A stretch of 64,000 nt of DNA from Pseudocalidococcus sp964653145 (GTDB lineage Bacteria > Cyanobacteriota > Cyanobacteriia > Thermosynechococcales > Thermosynechococcaceae). Below, piece after piece: positions 19,138-26,595 of the stretch. The first letter of the stretch is position 1. The number at the start of each line of letters is the position of its first letter. The stretch is taken from assembly GCA_964653145.1 (NCBI GenBank), contig CAZZCG010000012.1:1-64000 (forward strand), given 5' to 3'. Made by a program: the position numbers and the translations under genes. The notes beneath the pieces were generated by a model. It was given only the letters and a program-made list of their open reading frames with translations. It made no database searches and was not told where the DNA came from.

Positions 19138-19404
19138 ATGCGACAGTTCTCCAACCTTCAATTTAATTGGGTAATTCTGATCAACGGACAACTCATTGCT
19201 GACGTGCCAGACTTCAAAGCAGCCCAAGAACTCATTTTCTAGATTTATCATCGGATGGAACGGACAAGTCTAGTTCAGCGAAAAATACTTGCCCAGTACC
19301 AAATGTGGCGACCTCAGCGGAACCTGGATTTTTTTGGTCGGCGGCTGGTCAACCTAGCAAGAGGCTTTCACAGACCTGAAAAGGTGGGGGTTAAGAAAGA
19401 GTGA
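19138..19404 (+). pseudogene. Decayed small ORF with in-frame TAG
   Basis: From ATG 19138 a frame of 88 codons is interrupted only by TAG at 19240-19242 (codon 35) and ends at TGA 19402-19404. The text on both sides of the TAG reads like protein (NWVILINGQLIADVPDF before; MERTSLVQRKILAQYQMWR after). TAG is one transition from CAG, so a glutamine-to-stop change is the simple explanation. No family was recognised. Low confidence, because an 88-codon frame with one stop can arise by chance. Confidence 0.3.
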
Positions 19405-19417
19405 ACTAGAGCTTAAG

Positions 19418-20812
19418 TCAGTGGGGGGGCATGGAAATATAGATGGGGGGTGGGCCTGGATAGTGGCTATGTTGCAAAATCTCGGCATCATCAGCGTTGT
19501 GGGGCTTGAGATAGAAGTAATAGGGGTCGCTACGGTGGATTAGGTCATCCTCTGGCTGGGAACGCTGGCTGATCAACAAATCTGTATCAACACGGACATG
19601 CATGTACCCCGGAATTAACTCTGTGGGTTGAGCAACATTCGGCGTAAAAATTGTGGCCACGGTGGTTTCTGTTGTTAATTTGATCAGGCTGTTCCCAAGT
19701 TCTGGTGGCTGCTCAGTCGGGATTTCTTGCCAGGTAAAGCCAGTTTGGACAAAAGCGCGCAGGGGAAAGATTTGGATATAAAGGGGATGCTCTCGATCCA
19801 GATTTTGCATCACGAGAGTTAAGCGATAGGACTGGCCATCCGGCTCATAGGCAACGTTTTGCAGATCAATATAGAGATAGCCGTAACTGGCCTGGTCGAG
19901 TTGAGCTAAAGCTTGTTTCTTCACTGCCATGACTCGTCGTTGATACCAGGCCAGGCCAGCATCCAGGCTCCAGGCCCCTGAGAAAATCGGTAACAACCAG
20001 AGGAATTTCCGCCGACTCAGGCCTAGATTGGTTCCTAAGGATATTGGTACTGGAGTTGGAGATCGTTCCGGTAACTCTAAGGGGGGTAGGGGATATTCTT
20101 TGGGACTGGCCGCAAGTTGTTGGTTAGTCTTGGTTAATCCTCCCCTTTCCAAGTGCAAGACCTGATCGGCATATTCGGTCAGGCTGAGGTTATGGGTAAC
20201 AATGACCAAGCTGATAGTCTGCGAACGACAGAGATGGAGCAACAGAGCCATGATTTCCCGTTCGGTTGTTTCGTCTAGGTCTCCGGTGGGTTCATCGGCA
20301 ACGAGGAACGGTGGCGAGTGGATTAAGGCTCTGGCAATGGCAACCCGGCGTTGTTCCCCCCCGGATAATTGGCCTGGGTAGGCTTGGCAACGGTGTCCTA
20401 ATCCCACTTGCTCCAGTAATAGGGCAGCTCGGTCATAGGCCTGGGTTGACGTAATCTTGCTCCCAACTAAGGCTGGCAAAGCCACATTATCAATGGCGCG
20501 TAAGGTGGGTAATAAACTGGCAAATTGAAACACAAACCCAAAGCTGCGGTTCCGCATTTCCGCCCGCTGTCCCGTTGTTAAATTCCACAGACTAATGTCA
20601 TTGACTTCGACCCAGCCCCGAGTTGGCCGACTTAAGCCGCTGATCATCGCTAACAGGGACGACTTCCCCGACCCGGAGCGGCCAATAATGGCGGTAAATT
20701 GGCCTGGCGATAGGTTGAAACTCACCTCATTAACGGCGTCAATCGTGCCCCAGGCCGTGGTGTAGGTTTTACAGAGGTTGTGGGCGTTTAAGGTTGGGGT
20801 GTGAGGATTCAT
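19418..20812 (-). CDS. ABC transporter ATPase fused to a membrane-anchored C-terminal domain
   Basis: 464 residues. Residues 1 to about 230 are a MacB/LolD-type ATPase: Walker A IIGRSGSGKSS at 42-52, signature LSGGEQRRVAIARAL, Walker B LVADEPTGDLD, and the H-loop VTHN. A proline-rich linker follows, then a membrane helix near 268-290 and about 170 residues of beta-rich sequence ending near HYPGPPPIYIS. Such ATPases normally stop near 230 residues, so the second half is an unusual fusion. It is translated just after the FtsX-like permease gene, with 9 bp between them, and the two likely form one exporter or lipoprotein-release type complex. Confidence 0.85.
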   Translation of the reverse strand: MNPHTPTLNAHNLCKTYTTAWGTIDAVNEVSFNLSPGQFTAIIGRSGSGKSSLLAMISGLSRPTRGWVEVNDISLWNLTTGQRAEMRNRSFGFVFQFASLLPTLRAIDNVALPALVGSKITSTQAYDRAALLLEQVGLGHRCQAYPGQLSGGEQRRVAIARALIHSPPFLVADEPTGDLDETTEREIMALLLHLCRSQTISLVIVTHNLSLTEYADQVLHLERGGLTKTNQQLAASPKEYPLPPLELPERSPTPVPISLGTNLGLSRRKFLWLLPIFSGAWSLDAGLAWYQRRVMAVKKQALAQLDQASYGYLYIDLQNVAYEPDGQSYRLTLVMQNLDREHPLYIQIFPLRAFVQTGFTWQEIPTEQPPELGNSLIKLTTETTVATIFTPNVAQPTELIPGYMHVRVDTDLLISQRSQPEDDLIHRSDPYYFYLKPHNADDAEILQHSHYPGPPPIYISMPPH

Positions 20813-20821
20813 GCATTCAGG

Positions 20822-22039
20822 TTAGCCGAACAATTCAGAAGGATCATGACGGCTAATTTTCCAGGCCGGCACCAAAGCCCCCAGGCTCCCCAGGAAAGCA
20901 GCCCCGAGAATACACCCCACGGTTAACTCAATCATGCTCCCCCATCCCGGCCAGAGAAACGAGACCCCAAGGCTGTTTAAGTCATAAATCAGGGTGCGTT
21001 GCGAGAAACGGATGAGCCCCAGGCCCAGGCCAGTCCCAATAATCCCCCCGCCGCCGGTCATAAGTGTGGCTTCGAGTAAGACTAAGCCGATTAGTTGTTG
21101 GGGTTTGGTGCCAATGGCGGCTAAGAGGCCCAATTCCTGTTGCCGTTCACTGACAATGGCACTAAAAATCACACTAATCATCAACGCCAGTCCGATCAGC
21201 ATCGCCCCCATTAATAGCCAGATGCCCCGCACCAAAGCCGTTAACCCCGGCCGCACCGTCGTTAAAATCACGTCCGCTGTGATGACTTTGACTTCGGGGG
21301 TCTGGGCGAGGATGGCAAACTGAACTTGTTGGGATGTGGCACCGGGCTTGAGTTTGACCAAGAGGGCGGAATACTGGCCTGGTGAGAGTTTGAGCGGATG
21401 ATTTCCAGTTTGACTGGCCTCTGCCAGCTGCTGCAAGGTTTCAAAATTAACAAACAAGCCTTGTTCATGGGTTCCTACGCCCGTGCGTTCTAAGCGACCA
21501 TAGACAATTAACTTTTGTCCATAGAGGTAAAGCTCCTGATTCAATTGCTCAGGATGGCCACCGCCCACAATCACATCCCCGGCCTGGAACGGACGCGCTA
21601 ACTGTTCGACTAACCACGGCTGTACCGTAAAGTCCTGGCCTGGGTCAAAGGCAATTAACTCTACGGAGTGATCCATGGTTCCCGGCCTGTGATACCCCGA
21701 TTGATCGGCTTGCAGCAGCAATTGAGGAGCTACCTGTGACACACCGGGTACGGCCGCAATTTCGGAAGCCAGGCCAGAGTCGATGGTCGAGTCCGTTGGT
21801 GCCGCCGTGAGTAAGGCGGAGGTAATATTTACCAACGTCTTTTGGGGCACCACGAGCAAATCTGCGCCCAAGCGAGAAAAGCTGACGGTCATGCTGGTTT
21901 GGGCTCCCCATAACAGGGTTGTCACGGCAAAAATGGCCCCCGTTGCCACCGCTACTGCCCCCATCAAAAATAGGGTTCTGGTTTTCCGTCGCCCCAGATT
22001 CTGTAGAGCCAGCCGCAGGAAAATCCAATCTTTCTTCAT
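20822..22039 (-). CDS. FtsX/MacB-type ABC transporter permease
   Basis: 405 residues. A first helix at about 22-45 is followed by a large periplasmic MacB-like domain (about 50-255), then three helices in the last 140 residues with the typical FtsX spacing (SVIFSAIVSERQQELGLLAAIGTKPQQLIGLVL). The motif ERQQELGLLAAIG is the coupling helix of this family. It lies directly upstream of the ATPase gene in the same operon. The substrate is unknown; macrolide/peptide export or lipoprotein handling are the known roles of relatives. Confidence 0.9.
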   Translation of the reverse strand: MKKDWIFLRLALQNLGRRKTRTLFLMGAVAVATGAIFAVTTLLWGAQTSMTVSFSRLGADLLVVPQKTLVNITSALLTAAPTDSTIDSGLASEIAAVPGVSQVAPQLLLQADQSGYHRPGTMDHSVELIAFDPGQDFTVQPWLVEQLARPFQAGDVIVGGGHPEQLNQELYLYGQKLIVYGRLERTGVGTHEQGLFVNFETLQQLAEASQTGNHPLKLSPGQYSALLVKLKPGATSQQVQFAILAQTPEVKVITADVILTTVRPGLTALVRGIWLLMGAMLIGLALMISVIFSAIVSERQQELGLLAAIGTKPQQLIGLVLLEATLMTGGGGIIGTGLGLGLIRFSQRTLIYDLNSLGVSFLWPGWGSMIELTVGCILGAAFLGSLGALVPAWKISRHDPSELFG

Positions 22040-22159
22040 GTCACCCTAGTTCATCTTGCCGAATTCAAATTAATAAACCTGTGAAGTGTCAACATTTCTT
22101 CTCTACAGAACTAGAAATAATGATCTTGCCCTGAGTCGTCCGCGTTCCTGATCAAATCA

Positions 22160-22173
22160 CCCGCCGCAGATCA
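22160..22173 (+). repeat. Left copy of 14-bp direct repeat flanking the toxin-antitoxin island
   Basis: CCCGCCGCAGATCA occurs here and again, identically and in the same orientation, at 24777-24790. The context upstream is also similar (CGTTCCTGAT at 22143 versus CGTTTCTGAT at 24765). The two copies enclose all four toxin-antitoxin units. Confidence 0.6.
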
Positions 22174-22220
22174 TCTCTGATACTCACAGGCATCCTCCCG
22201 GCAGTCGGCTTACATTTGGG

Positions 22221-22469
22221 TTAGTATGCTGGCGGCAACTGGTCATGCAATTCTGGCTCAACATCAGCGACTTTAGCCAACACAGCCTCGTATTTCCTGC
22301 GATCACCACGGCTTGCGCGCTCTTGCAAATACCCCTCAGTCGTTAGTGCTGAGATTTTTTCGGCAACTGCCAGCGCAATAAATTGGTCTAGGGAAATCCC
22401 ATCCTGCTCTGCAAGTCTCTGCACGCTTCTATACAAGGAGTCGGGTAGCTGGATGCTTAACGTGCTCAT
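22221..22469 (-). CDS. HicB/RHH-type antitoxin
   Basis: 82 residues. The N-terminus has a ribbon-helix-helix pattern (STLSIQLPDSLYRSVQRLAEQDGISLDQFIALAVAEK) that binds operator DNA. The charged C-terminal 40 residues would wrap the toxin. It overlaps the end of the PIN gene by 4 bases and follows it, so the order is toxin first, as in many PIN-family pairs. The predicted role is neutralising the PIN RNase and repressing the operon. Confidence 0.8.
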   Translation of the reverse strand: MSTLSIQLPDSLYRSVQRLAEQDGISLDQFIALAVAEKISALTTEGYLQERASRGDRRKYEAVLAKVADVEPELHDQLPPAY

Positions 22470-22915
22470 GGCAGTGCTCCAATAGACTCAAGGAAGTTTG
22501 TCGGGGTCACGGCACGAACTCCAAACCGCTCAATGCCTACAAAATCACGGATATTGTATGTCACTACGCTATCACACCCCGCTTTAACGGCCAGTTCTAA
22601 CACCATGTCATCCTTTGGATCGGGCAAGAAAGGTCGCCAAAGGAAGAAAATTTGGTGATGAGAAGCAACAGAACAGTGAAAATTAAGAAAATCTTGTATG
22701 TCTGCGAGATTAATAGTCAAATTTGGTAGTTCCCGCAATAGAACTTCTTCATACTCCAGAACTAGCGGTACAGAAAGATTGATCTTAAACTGCTCGCTAC
22801 CGACGAGGCTCAACAGACGAAAAGCACTCCCGTTTCTAGAACGCAGCCCAGCAATAACTACATTTGTGTCAATCACAATTTGGGGAATGGGTATTGGCGA
22901 CAGCACCAGAGGCAT
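22466..22915 (-). CDS. PIN-domain toxin (ribonuclease)
   Basis: 149 residues. PIN acidic residues are visible in VIDTNVVIAGL at about 14-24, in LPDPKDDMVLELA near 107-119 and in VTYNIRDF near 129-136. This matches the PIN family of putative toxins (PF13470-like), single-strand ribonucleases. It overlaps the HicB-like antitoxin gene by 4 bases. Its start codon lies inside the tail of the truncated mazF frame, so it seems to have replaced the rest of mazF. Confidence 0.85.
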   Translation of the reverse strand: MPLVLSPIPIPQIVIDTNVVIAGLRSRNGSAFRLLSLVGSEQFKINLSVPLVLEYEEVLLRELPNLTINLADIQDFLNFHCSVASHHQIFFLWRPFLPDPKDDMVLELAVKAGCDSVVTYNIRDFVGIERFGVRAVTPTNFLESIGALP

Positions 22916-23022
22916 TTATTAGGAACCCACCAATGCTGCATCACTAAAACGGGACGGCGATAACCAGGTTCTGAACCGACAGGATCGGGTAGGTTTGCCC
23001 ACCAAATTTCTCCCCGAAACAT
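22873..23022 (-). pseudogene. mazF toxin remnant, truncated after about 35 residues
   Basis: ATG 23022-23020 overlaps the stop of the antitoxin as TAATG. The translation begins MFRGEIWWANLPDPVGSEPG and continues YRRPVLVMQ, the diagnostic N-terminus of MazF/PemK toxins. Homology then stops abruptly and the frame ends at TGA 22875-22873 after 49 codons, inside the PIN gene. The usual MazF length is about 110-125 residues, so two thirds are gone. The antitoxin in front is intact. Confidence 0.8.
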
Positions 23023-23258
23023 TACCAATCCTCGTGGGGCAAAGACATAAACTGCATCCGTGCCATCACTGGATCAAGTTCAGAGAATTCTGTCTCGTAA
23101 ACCTGATTCAATTGGAGCAAGATTTGATCATGGTTGTGCTTTTTCAGATATGCCTGTAGTGCTTTTGCATAAAGCTCACTGCGGGACAATCCTAACTGGA
23201 GAGCAAGTGCTTCGGCCTCTTCAAAGATTGAATCTGGCAATGAAATTGCAGTTTTCAT
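23022..23258 (-). CDS. MazE/RHH-type antitoxin (partner toxin truncated)
   Basis: 78 residues. The ribbon-helix-helix start (TAISLPDSIFEEAEALALQLGLSRSELYAKALQAYLKK) is typical of antitoxins paired with MazF. The C-terminal 35 residues are acidic. Its stop overlaps the ATG of the mazF remnant by TAATG. Upstream lies a pair of 8-bp direct repeats that may be its operator. With mazF broken it could be a solitary antitoxin or a transcriptional regulator of the hybrid operon that continues into the PIN/HicB pair. Confidence 0.8.
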   Translation of the reverse strand: MKTAISLPDSIFEEAEALALQLGLSRSELYAKALQAYLKKHNHDQILLQLNQVYETEFSELDPVMARMQFMSLPHEDW

Positions 23259-23288
23259 ACTGACCTTAGCTTAGAGTCCTACACTTTG

Positions 23289-23307
23289 GTTATACCTCAG
23301 TTATACC
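23289..23307 (-). promoter_or_regulatory. Direct-repeat operator candidate upstream of mazE-like gene
   Basis: GTTATACC is repeated exactly at 23289-23296 and 23300-23307, a spacing of 11 bp or about one helical turn. It lies 31-49 bp upstream of the antitoxin start at 23258. Ribbon-helix-helix antitoxins bind such phased repeats to repress their own operon; the assignment is inference. Confidence 0.45.
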
Positions 23308-23443
23308 AGAGCTACAAGAACAAAAAGACTATGTAGTGATTTCGCTTAGGAGTTAAACACTAAAAGACTTGAAACCCTTACAGGTAGTTGTTTTATTGGC
23401 GTAGCCTCTCAAAGGGATAATGTCTCATTTTTGGCAGAAATAA

Positions 23444-23824
23444 CTATATTGAAAAGGATTTAAACGCTGAACTGAAACCCAGTTCAATGCATACTGCTTT
23501 CTCGATTTCTGCCCAATAAACATCTTCTAAAACACCCTGTTTATTTTTAATTCTCTGAGCATTCACAGCCCTCATTTGACTTAAGTTGATGTGCCGATCT
23601 CTATCGAGTCCATTCTGCGGAGTTGGTGCAACGTTGACAACGAACGGGTAAGTCTTTGTTCCAGGCAACAAGGGCGCAACGATTGTGGTTGAACCATTTT
23701 GGTTGCCGACATCATTTTGCAAAATTAGACAAGGGCGTTCTTTATCGGTTTCATGACCAAGAACAGGTTTTAGATCAACCCACCAGATCTCTCCTCGCTT
23801 GTAAGTTAAGTTTCCGTTAGGCAT
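23444..23824 (-). CDS. MazF/PemK-family endoribonuclease toxin
   Basis: 126 residues, full length. It carries the MazF hallmark KRGEIWWVDLKPVLGHETDKERPCLILQN in pieces: the GEIWWVDL strand, the E-x-x-K-x-RPC turn with its catalytic arginine, and the later strand TTIVAPLLPGTKTYPF with the catalytic serine/threonine region. It cleaves mRNA at short sequences. It overlaps its antitoxin gene by 8 bases and is translated second. Confidence 0.92.
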   Translation of the reverse strand: MPNGNLTYKRGEIWWVDLKPVLGHETDKERPCLILQNDVGNQNGSTTIVAPLLPGTKTYPFVVNVAPTPQNGLDRDRHINLSQMRAVNAQRIKNKQGVLEDVYWAEIEKAVCIELGFSSAFKSFSI

Positions 23825-24041
23825 TTAAACCATCACCCACGGCAACATCCCAGGCCGAGATTTCTTCCTGTAACTCTGGGTCATTGGCCTGATCTTTGTA
23901 TGCCTCTTCTAGCTCTTTCATCAAAATCCGTCTCTTCTCTTGCCAGAGGACAGCATTGATAAAGCTGCTACGGTTGCTGGCGAGCCGATCGACAAAATCG
24001 AGAATGTCGTCATCCAAGGTTATGCTGACTTTCTTGCTCAT
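23817..24041 (-). CDS. MazE-like ribbon-helix-helix antitoxin
   Basis: 74 residues. N-terminal KKVSITLDDDILDFVDRLA gives the beta strand and first helix of an RHH DNA-binding domain. The acidic tail QANDPELQEEISAWD resembles the MazF-wrapping segment of antitoxins. The overlap with mazF by 8 bases indicates coupled translation. It contains one of the very few CCAGGCC motifs in the island. A well-formed promoter with an inverted-repeat operator is just upstream. Confidence 0.85.
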   Translation of the reverse strand: MSKKVSITLDDDILDFVDRLASNRSSFINAVLWQEKRRILMKELEEAYKDQANDPELQEEISAWDVAVGDGLNA

Positions 24042-24067
24042 GGTTTTAAGGTGCCTACGGTGGTCTA

Positions 24068-24112
24068 GTAGGATTACACTGTCATACTAGCTAATCCTAC
24101 ATTGGTGGTCAA
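24068..24112 (-). promoter_or_regulatory. mazEF-type promoter and inverted-repeat operator
   Basis: On the minus strand, TTGACC (24112-24107) and TAGTAT (24089-24084) are separated by 17 bp, a near-ideal sigma-70 arrangement, 43 bp upstream of the antitoxin start. A perfect 9-bp inverted repeat, GTAGGATTA at 24068-24076 and TAATCCTAC at 24092-24100, brackets the -10 box. A dimeric antitoxin on both arms would block RNA polymerase. Confidence 0.65.
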
Positions 24113-24189
24113 GAATTTTCTATGGGCTAATTTTTAGTTGAACTTGGACTTTACCTTTAGTTGAGAAGAACAGCAACAGCCCTAAAATT

Positions 24190-24468
24190 CTATTTGTACA
24201 CATCTCCTCTAGCTCCGATTGTGTAAACTTCAATGCCATTGAAATCGTTACTTAGTGCGAAGATGACTCGAATTTTACCAACCCGAAGCCGATAAAATCC
24301 CTCCCATTCTCCCTTCATTTTCTTGATGTCTAGATCTGTAAAGGGAATAAAGCCTTGCTCTTCAACAGTGACGAGAAGCTGATTAAGTTGAGACCGAATT
24401 CTAGCAGCGTCTTCAGGGGATGCTTTTTGCAAAAACTTAATTGCTTCTTTGCGGAATTTGACTGCCAT
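24190..24468 (-). CDS. RelE/ParE-family toxin
   Basis: 92 residues. The pattern FRKEAIKFLQKASPEDAARI, then DIKKMKGEWEGFYRLRVGKIRVIFAL, then YTIGARGDVYK is that of RelE/HigB-like ribosome-dependent mRNA interferases: basic residues, the YRLRVGKIRVIF strand pair and a C-terminal GxRGxxY. It overlaps the upstream antitoxin gene by 32 bases. Confidence 0.9.
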   Translation of the reverse strand: MAVKFRKEAIKFLQKASPEDAARIRSQLNQLLVTVEEQGFIPFTDLDIKKMKGEWEGFYRLRVGKIRVIFALSNDFNGIEVYTIGARGDVYK

Positions 24469-24661
24469 ACTTGACCCAATCTGTCATGTCAATCAATTCT
24501 TCAGCTTGATAATCTGAGGGAGAACCACATTCAGCTTCTATTTCTGCTTGCTCTTCATTAGAGATGTATGGCATAAGAGATTGACAGAGCAGTAGTCGCT
24601 CTTCTCGGAGAACTTCTCGGATGCTTTCTTTAATTAACGCCTTTAATTCTTGAATTTCCAT
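24437..24661 (-). CDS. Antitoxin of the RelE-type pair
   Basis: 74 residues, helical and acidic (ELKALIKESIREVLREER, then NEEQAEIEAECGSP). No classic DNA-binding motif is clear, but position, size and the 32-base overlap with the RelE-like toxin identify it as the partner. Such C-terminal EELIDMTDWVKYG segments cover the toxin active site in known pairs. A 9-bp inverted repeat, AACAATACG at 24687-24695 and CGTATTGTT at 24743-24751, lies upstream. Confidence 0.8.
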   Translation of the reverse strand: MEIQELKALIKESIREVLREERLLLCQSLMPYISNEEQAEIEAECGSPSDYQAEELIDMTDWVKYGSQIPQRSN

Positions 24662-25093
24662 TTACTTAAGATGAGTTTTTGGTTCTAACAATACGCCAGA
24701 CGTTTCATTCTTATTATATTTGATAATCTGAGAAAACCTAAACGTATTGTTCAGTTCTGCATAACGTTTCTGATTTCCCGCCGCAGATCACCTTTGCATC
24801 ATAACCGATACCCTTTTACCGGTCGGTGTGTCAGTCTAGTGATAACCACATCGCCCCGTCCGCTTCAAAGCATTGTTAGGCAGCGTATGGTCTAGGCATT
24901 GTCTCTGAATATATCTGAATATGGTTTAAAAAACTATGTAATACTATATGTTAATATATGTTGAAATTGCAATCAGAATATAATTCATTTAGATTTTAAT
25001 GTAATTAACTGAGGCTAGCAAATTAATCTAATTTTTTTATCATCCTACAATAGATAATATTTTTGATCTATAGCCACTCAAACAGCAAATCTA
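24662..25093. other. Intergenic region with repeat copy and GTTAGGC core-like site
   Basis: Between divergent transcription units. It holds a 9-bp inverted repeat (24687-24695 with 24743-24751), the right copy of the 14-bp direct repeat (24777-24790), and GTTAGGCAGC at 24875-24884, which recurs at 26787-26796. The last 190 bp are very AT-rich and presumably contain the promoter of the methyltransferase gene. No further ORF was found. Confidence 0.6.
24777..24790 (+). repeat. Right copy of 14-bp direct repeat flanking the toxin-antitoxin island
   Basis: An exact copy of CCCGCCGCAGATCA at 22160-22173. Further right, the text CCGTCCGCTTCAAAGCATTG followed by GTTAGGC has the look of an attC core end. 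Confidence 0.6.
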
Positions 25094-25966
25094 ATGACAG
25101 CACAAGTACAACTCGAACAAAATACCCAAGATCCGGTAGACACAAACAAGCCGGGAGTGGTGTGGAAGTCTAGTGATGGACTCTCCTGCCTATACCACGG
25201 CGATAGTTTAGAACTCATGGCTTCGCTGTCTGCTGAGAGCGTAGACTGCATCTGGACTGATCCCCCCTATAACCTCTCAAATGACGGGATCACCTGTGTC
25301 GGTGGGCGTATGGTTAAAGTGAATAAAGGCGAATGGGATCGTAGCCAAGGTACTGAGCTAGATCATGAGTTTAACAAAGCTTGGTTGGCTGCTTGCTATC
25401 GTCTACTTAAACCAACAGGCACTATATGGGTAACAGGTACTCTGCATGTATATCCATCAGTTGGATTTGCTATGCAACAGCTTGGATTTCGCATTTTAAA
25501 TGACATTATCTGGGAAAAACCTGCTCCACCTCCAAATCTAGGATGTCGCTGTTTTACTCATTCAACAGAGCTAATATTGTGGGCAACTAAGGCACGTAAA
25601 GGGAAAGAGCGTTACACCTTTAATTATGAAGAAATGAAGGCCGAAAATGGCGATAAGCAGATGAAAAATGTCTGGCGAATTTCTGCTCCTAGTAAAGCTG
25701 AAAAACTTTACGGCAAACACCCAACACAAAAGCCAATTGATCTTGTTTCACGATGTCTTCGAGCAAGTACAAATCCAGGTGATCTCGTTTTTGATCCTTT
25801 TTCAGGTTCTTCCACTACTGGAGTTGCCGCTTTGTCACTGGGTCGGGAGTTTATTGGTTGTGAAGCAGACACAGGTCATATTGAACTATCAATTAAGCGA
25901 TTGAGTAGCCCTGTTCAAGTTGATCTGCCACCCACATTGAAGCAAGGTCATCTATGGAAAGGGTAG
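25094..25966 (+). CDS. Beta-class DNA methyltransferase, DpnA-like (probably N6-adenine)
   Basis: 290 residues. Catalytic motif IV, TDPPYNLS, is at 55-62 and the SAM loop FDPFSGSSTTG at 233-243; this order defines the beta class. DPPY rather than SPPY favours N6-adenine methylation. The stretches GTIWVTGTLH, NDIIWEKPAPPPNLGCR, FTHSTELILWA and GKHPTQKP follow the plan of M.DpnA-type enzymes acting on GATC, as I remember them. The target site is not proven. It overlaps the nuclease gene by 13 bases, forming a restriction-modification operon. Base composition and the lack of CCAGGCC mark it as foreign. Confidence 0.88.
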   Translation: MTAQVQLEQNTQDPVDTNKPGVVWKSSDGLSCLYHGDSLELMASLSAESVDCIWTDPPYNLSNDGITCVGGRMVKVNKGEWDRSQGTELDHEFNKAWLAACYRLLKPTGTIWVTGTLHVYPSVGFAMQQLGFRILNDIIWEKPAPPPNLGCRCFTHSTELILWATKARKGKERYTFNYEEMKAENGDKQMKNVWRISAPSKAEKLYGKHPTQKPIDLVSRCLRASTNPGDLVFDPFSGSSTTGVAALSLGREFIGCEADTGHIELSIKRLSSPVQVDLPPTLKQGHLWKG

Positions 25967-26595
25967 ACGCTGTCAACAGGCTCACCACGCTAGTAGGTCA
26001 GGATCTTCGGCAACTAGCAGACCAGTTTAATATCACGGTTTGGAGCCAAGGCAGCAAGAAAAATAAAGGTTGGGCTGGTCATACGATTGAGCGTTATTTA
26101 GGCTTGGCTCTCAACTCATCCCGATCCCCCAATTTTGGTAGTTGGGAGTTAAAGCTAGTTCCATTAGTAGCCCGACGAACAGGAGTACTTAGGGTAAAAG
26201 AAACGATGTCGATCACTATGATTGATCCTGTAGAAGTTGTAAGCAAAGAGTTTGAGGAAAGCCACCTCTTCAACAAATTACAGAAAATTGTTGTTGTGGC
26301 GCGTATCTTTGAGAGCCAAGCAGATGAGCATTCTCTTGTGCATTCAGTAGCTTCTTTCGATCTTGATAATCCTGAAATTTACAATCAGGTGAAAGCAGAC
26401 TACAACCTTGTTCGAGAAACAATAAGAACTCAAGGATTCTCAAGTCTTAGCGGAAAAATGGGCAAACTTGTTCAACCAAGAACAAAGGGTCAAGGTCACG
26501 GAAGCACTTCTCGCGCTTTCTATGCCCGTGTGGGGTTCGTCAGGCACATTTTGGGAGAGGGCTACTCGATTCCTTTACCCGTTACGTCAGAATAA
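25954..26595 (+). CDS. Type II restriction endonuclease of the MutH/Sau3AI/MvaI superfamily
   Basis: 213 residues. KGWAGHTIERYLGL, then SPNFGSWELKLVPL supplies the E-x-K of a PD-(D/E)xK active site in the arrangement seen in MutH (KGW-x-G, then ELK). The later FNKLQKIVVVARIFES and the C-terminal HGSTSRAFYARVGFVRHIL also parallel MutH and the MvaI/BcnI family. Size is close to MutH (229). MvaI-type enzymes cut as monomers. Recognition is unknown: GATC is suggested by the DpnA-like partner, while CCNGG-type sites are known for MvaI/BcnI. The start overlaps the methyltransferase, so expression is coupled. Confidence 0.72.
   Translation: MERVDAVNRLTTLVGQDLRQLADQFNITVWSQGSKKNKGWAGHTIERYLGLALNSSRSPNFGSWELKLVPLVARRTGVLRVKETMSITMIDPVEVVSKEFEESHLFNKLQKIVVVARIFESQADEHSLVHSVASFDLDNPEIYNQVKADYNLVRETIRTQGFSSLSGKMGKLVQPRTKGQGHGSTSRAFYARVGFVRHILGEGYSIPLPVTSE

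Noticed and set aside
25094..26595. Direct link between the restriction system and the CCAGGCC genome motif (MvaI cuts CCWGG)
   Set aside because: Attractive because CCAGG lies in the motif, but the partner methyltransferase has DPPY and looks DpnA-like, which favours an adenine target; not supported enough to claim.
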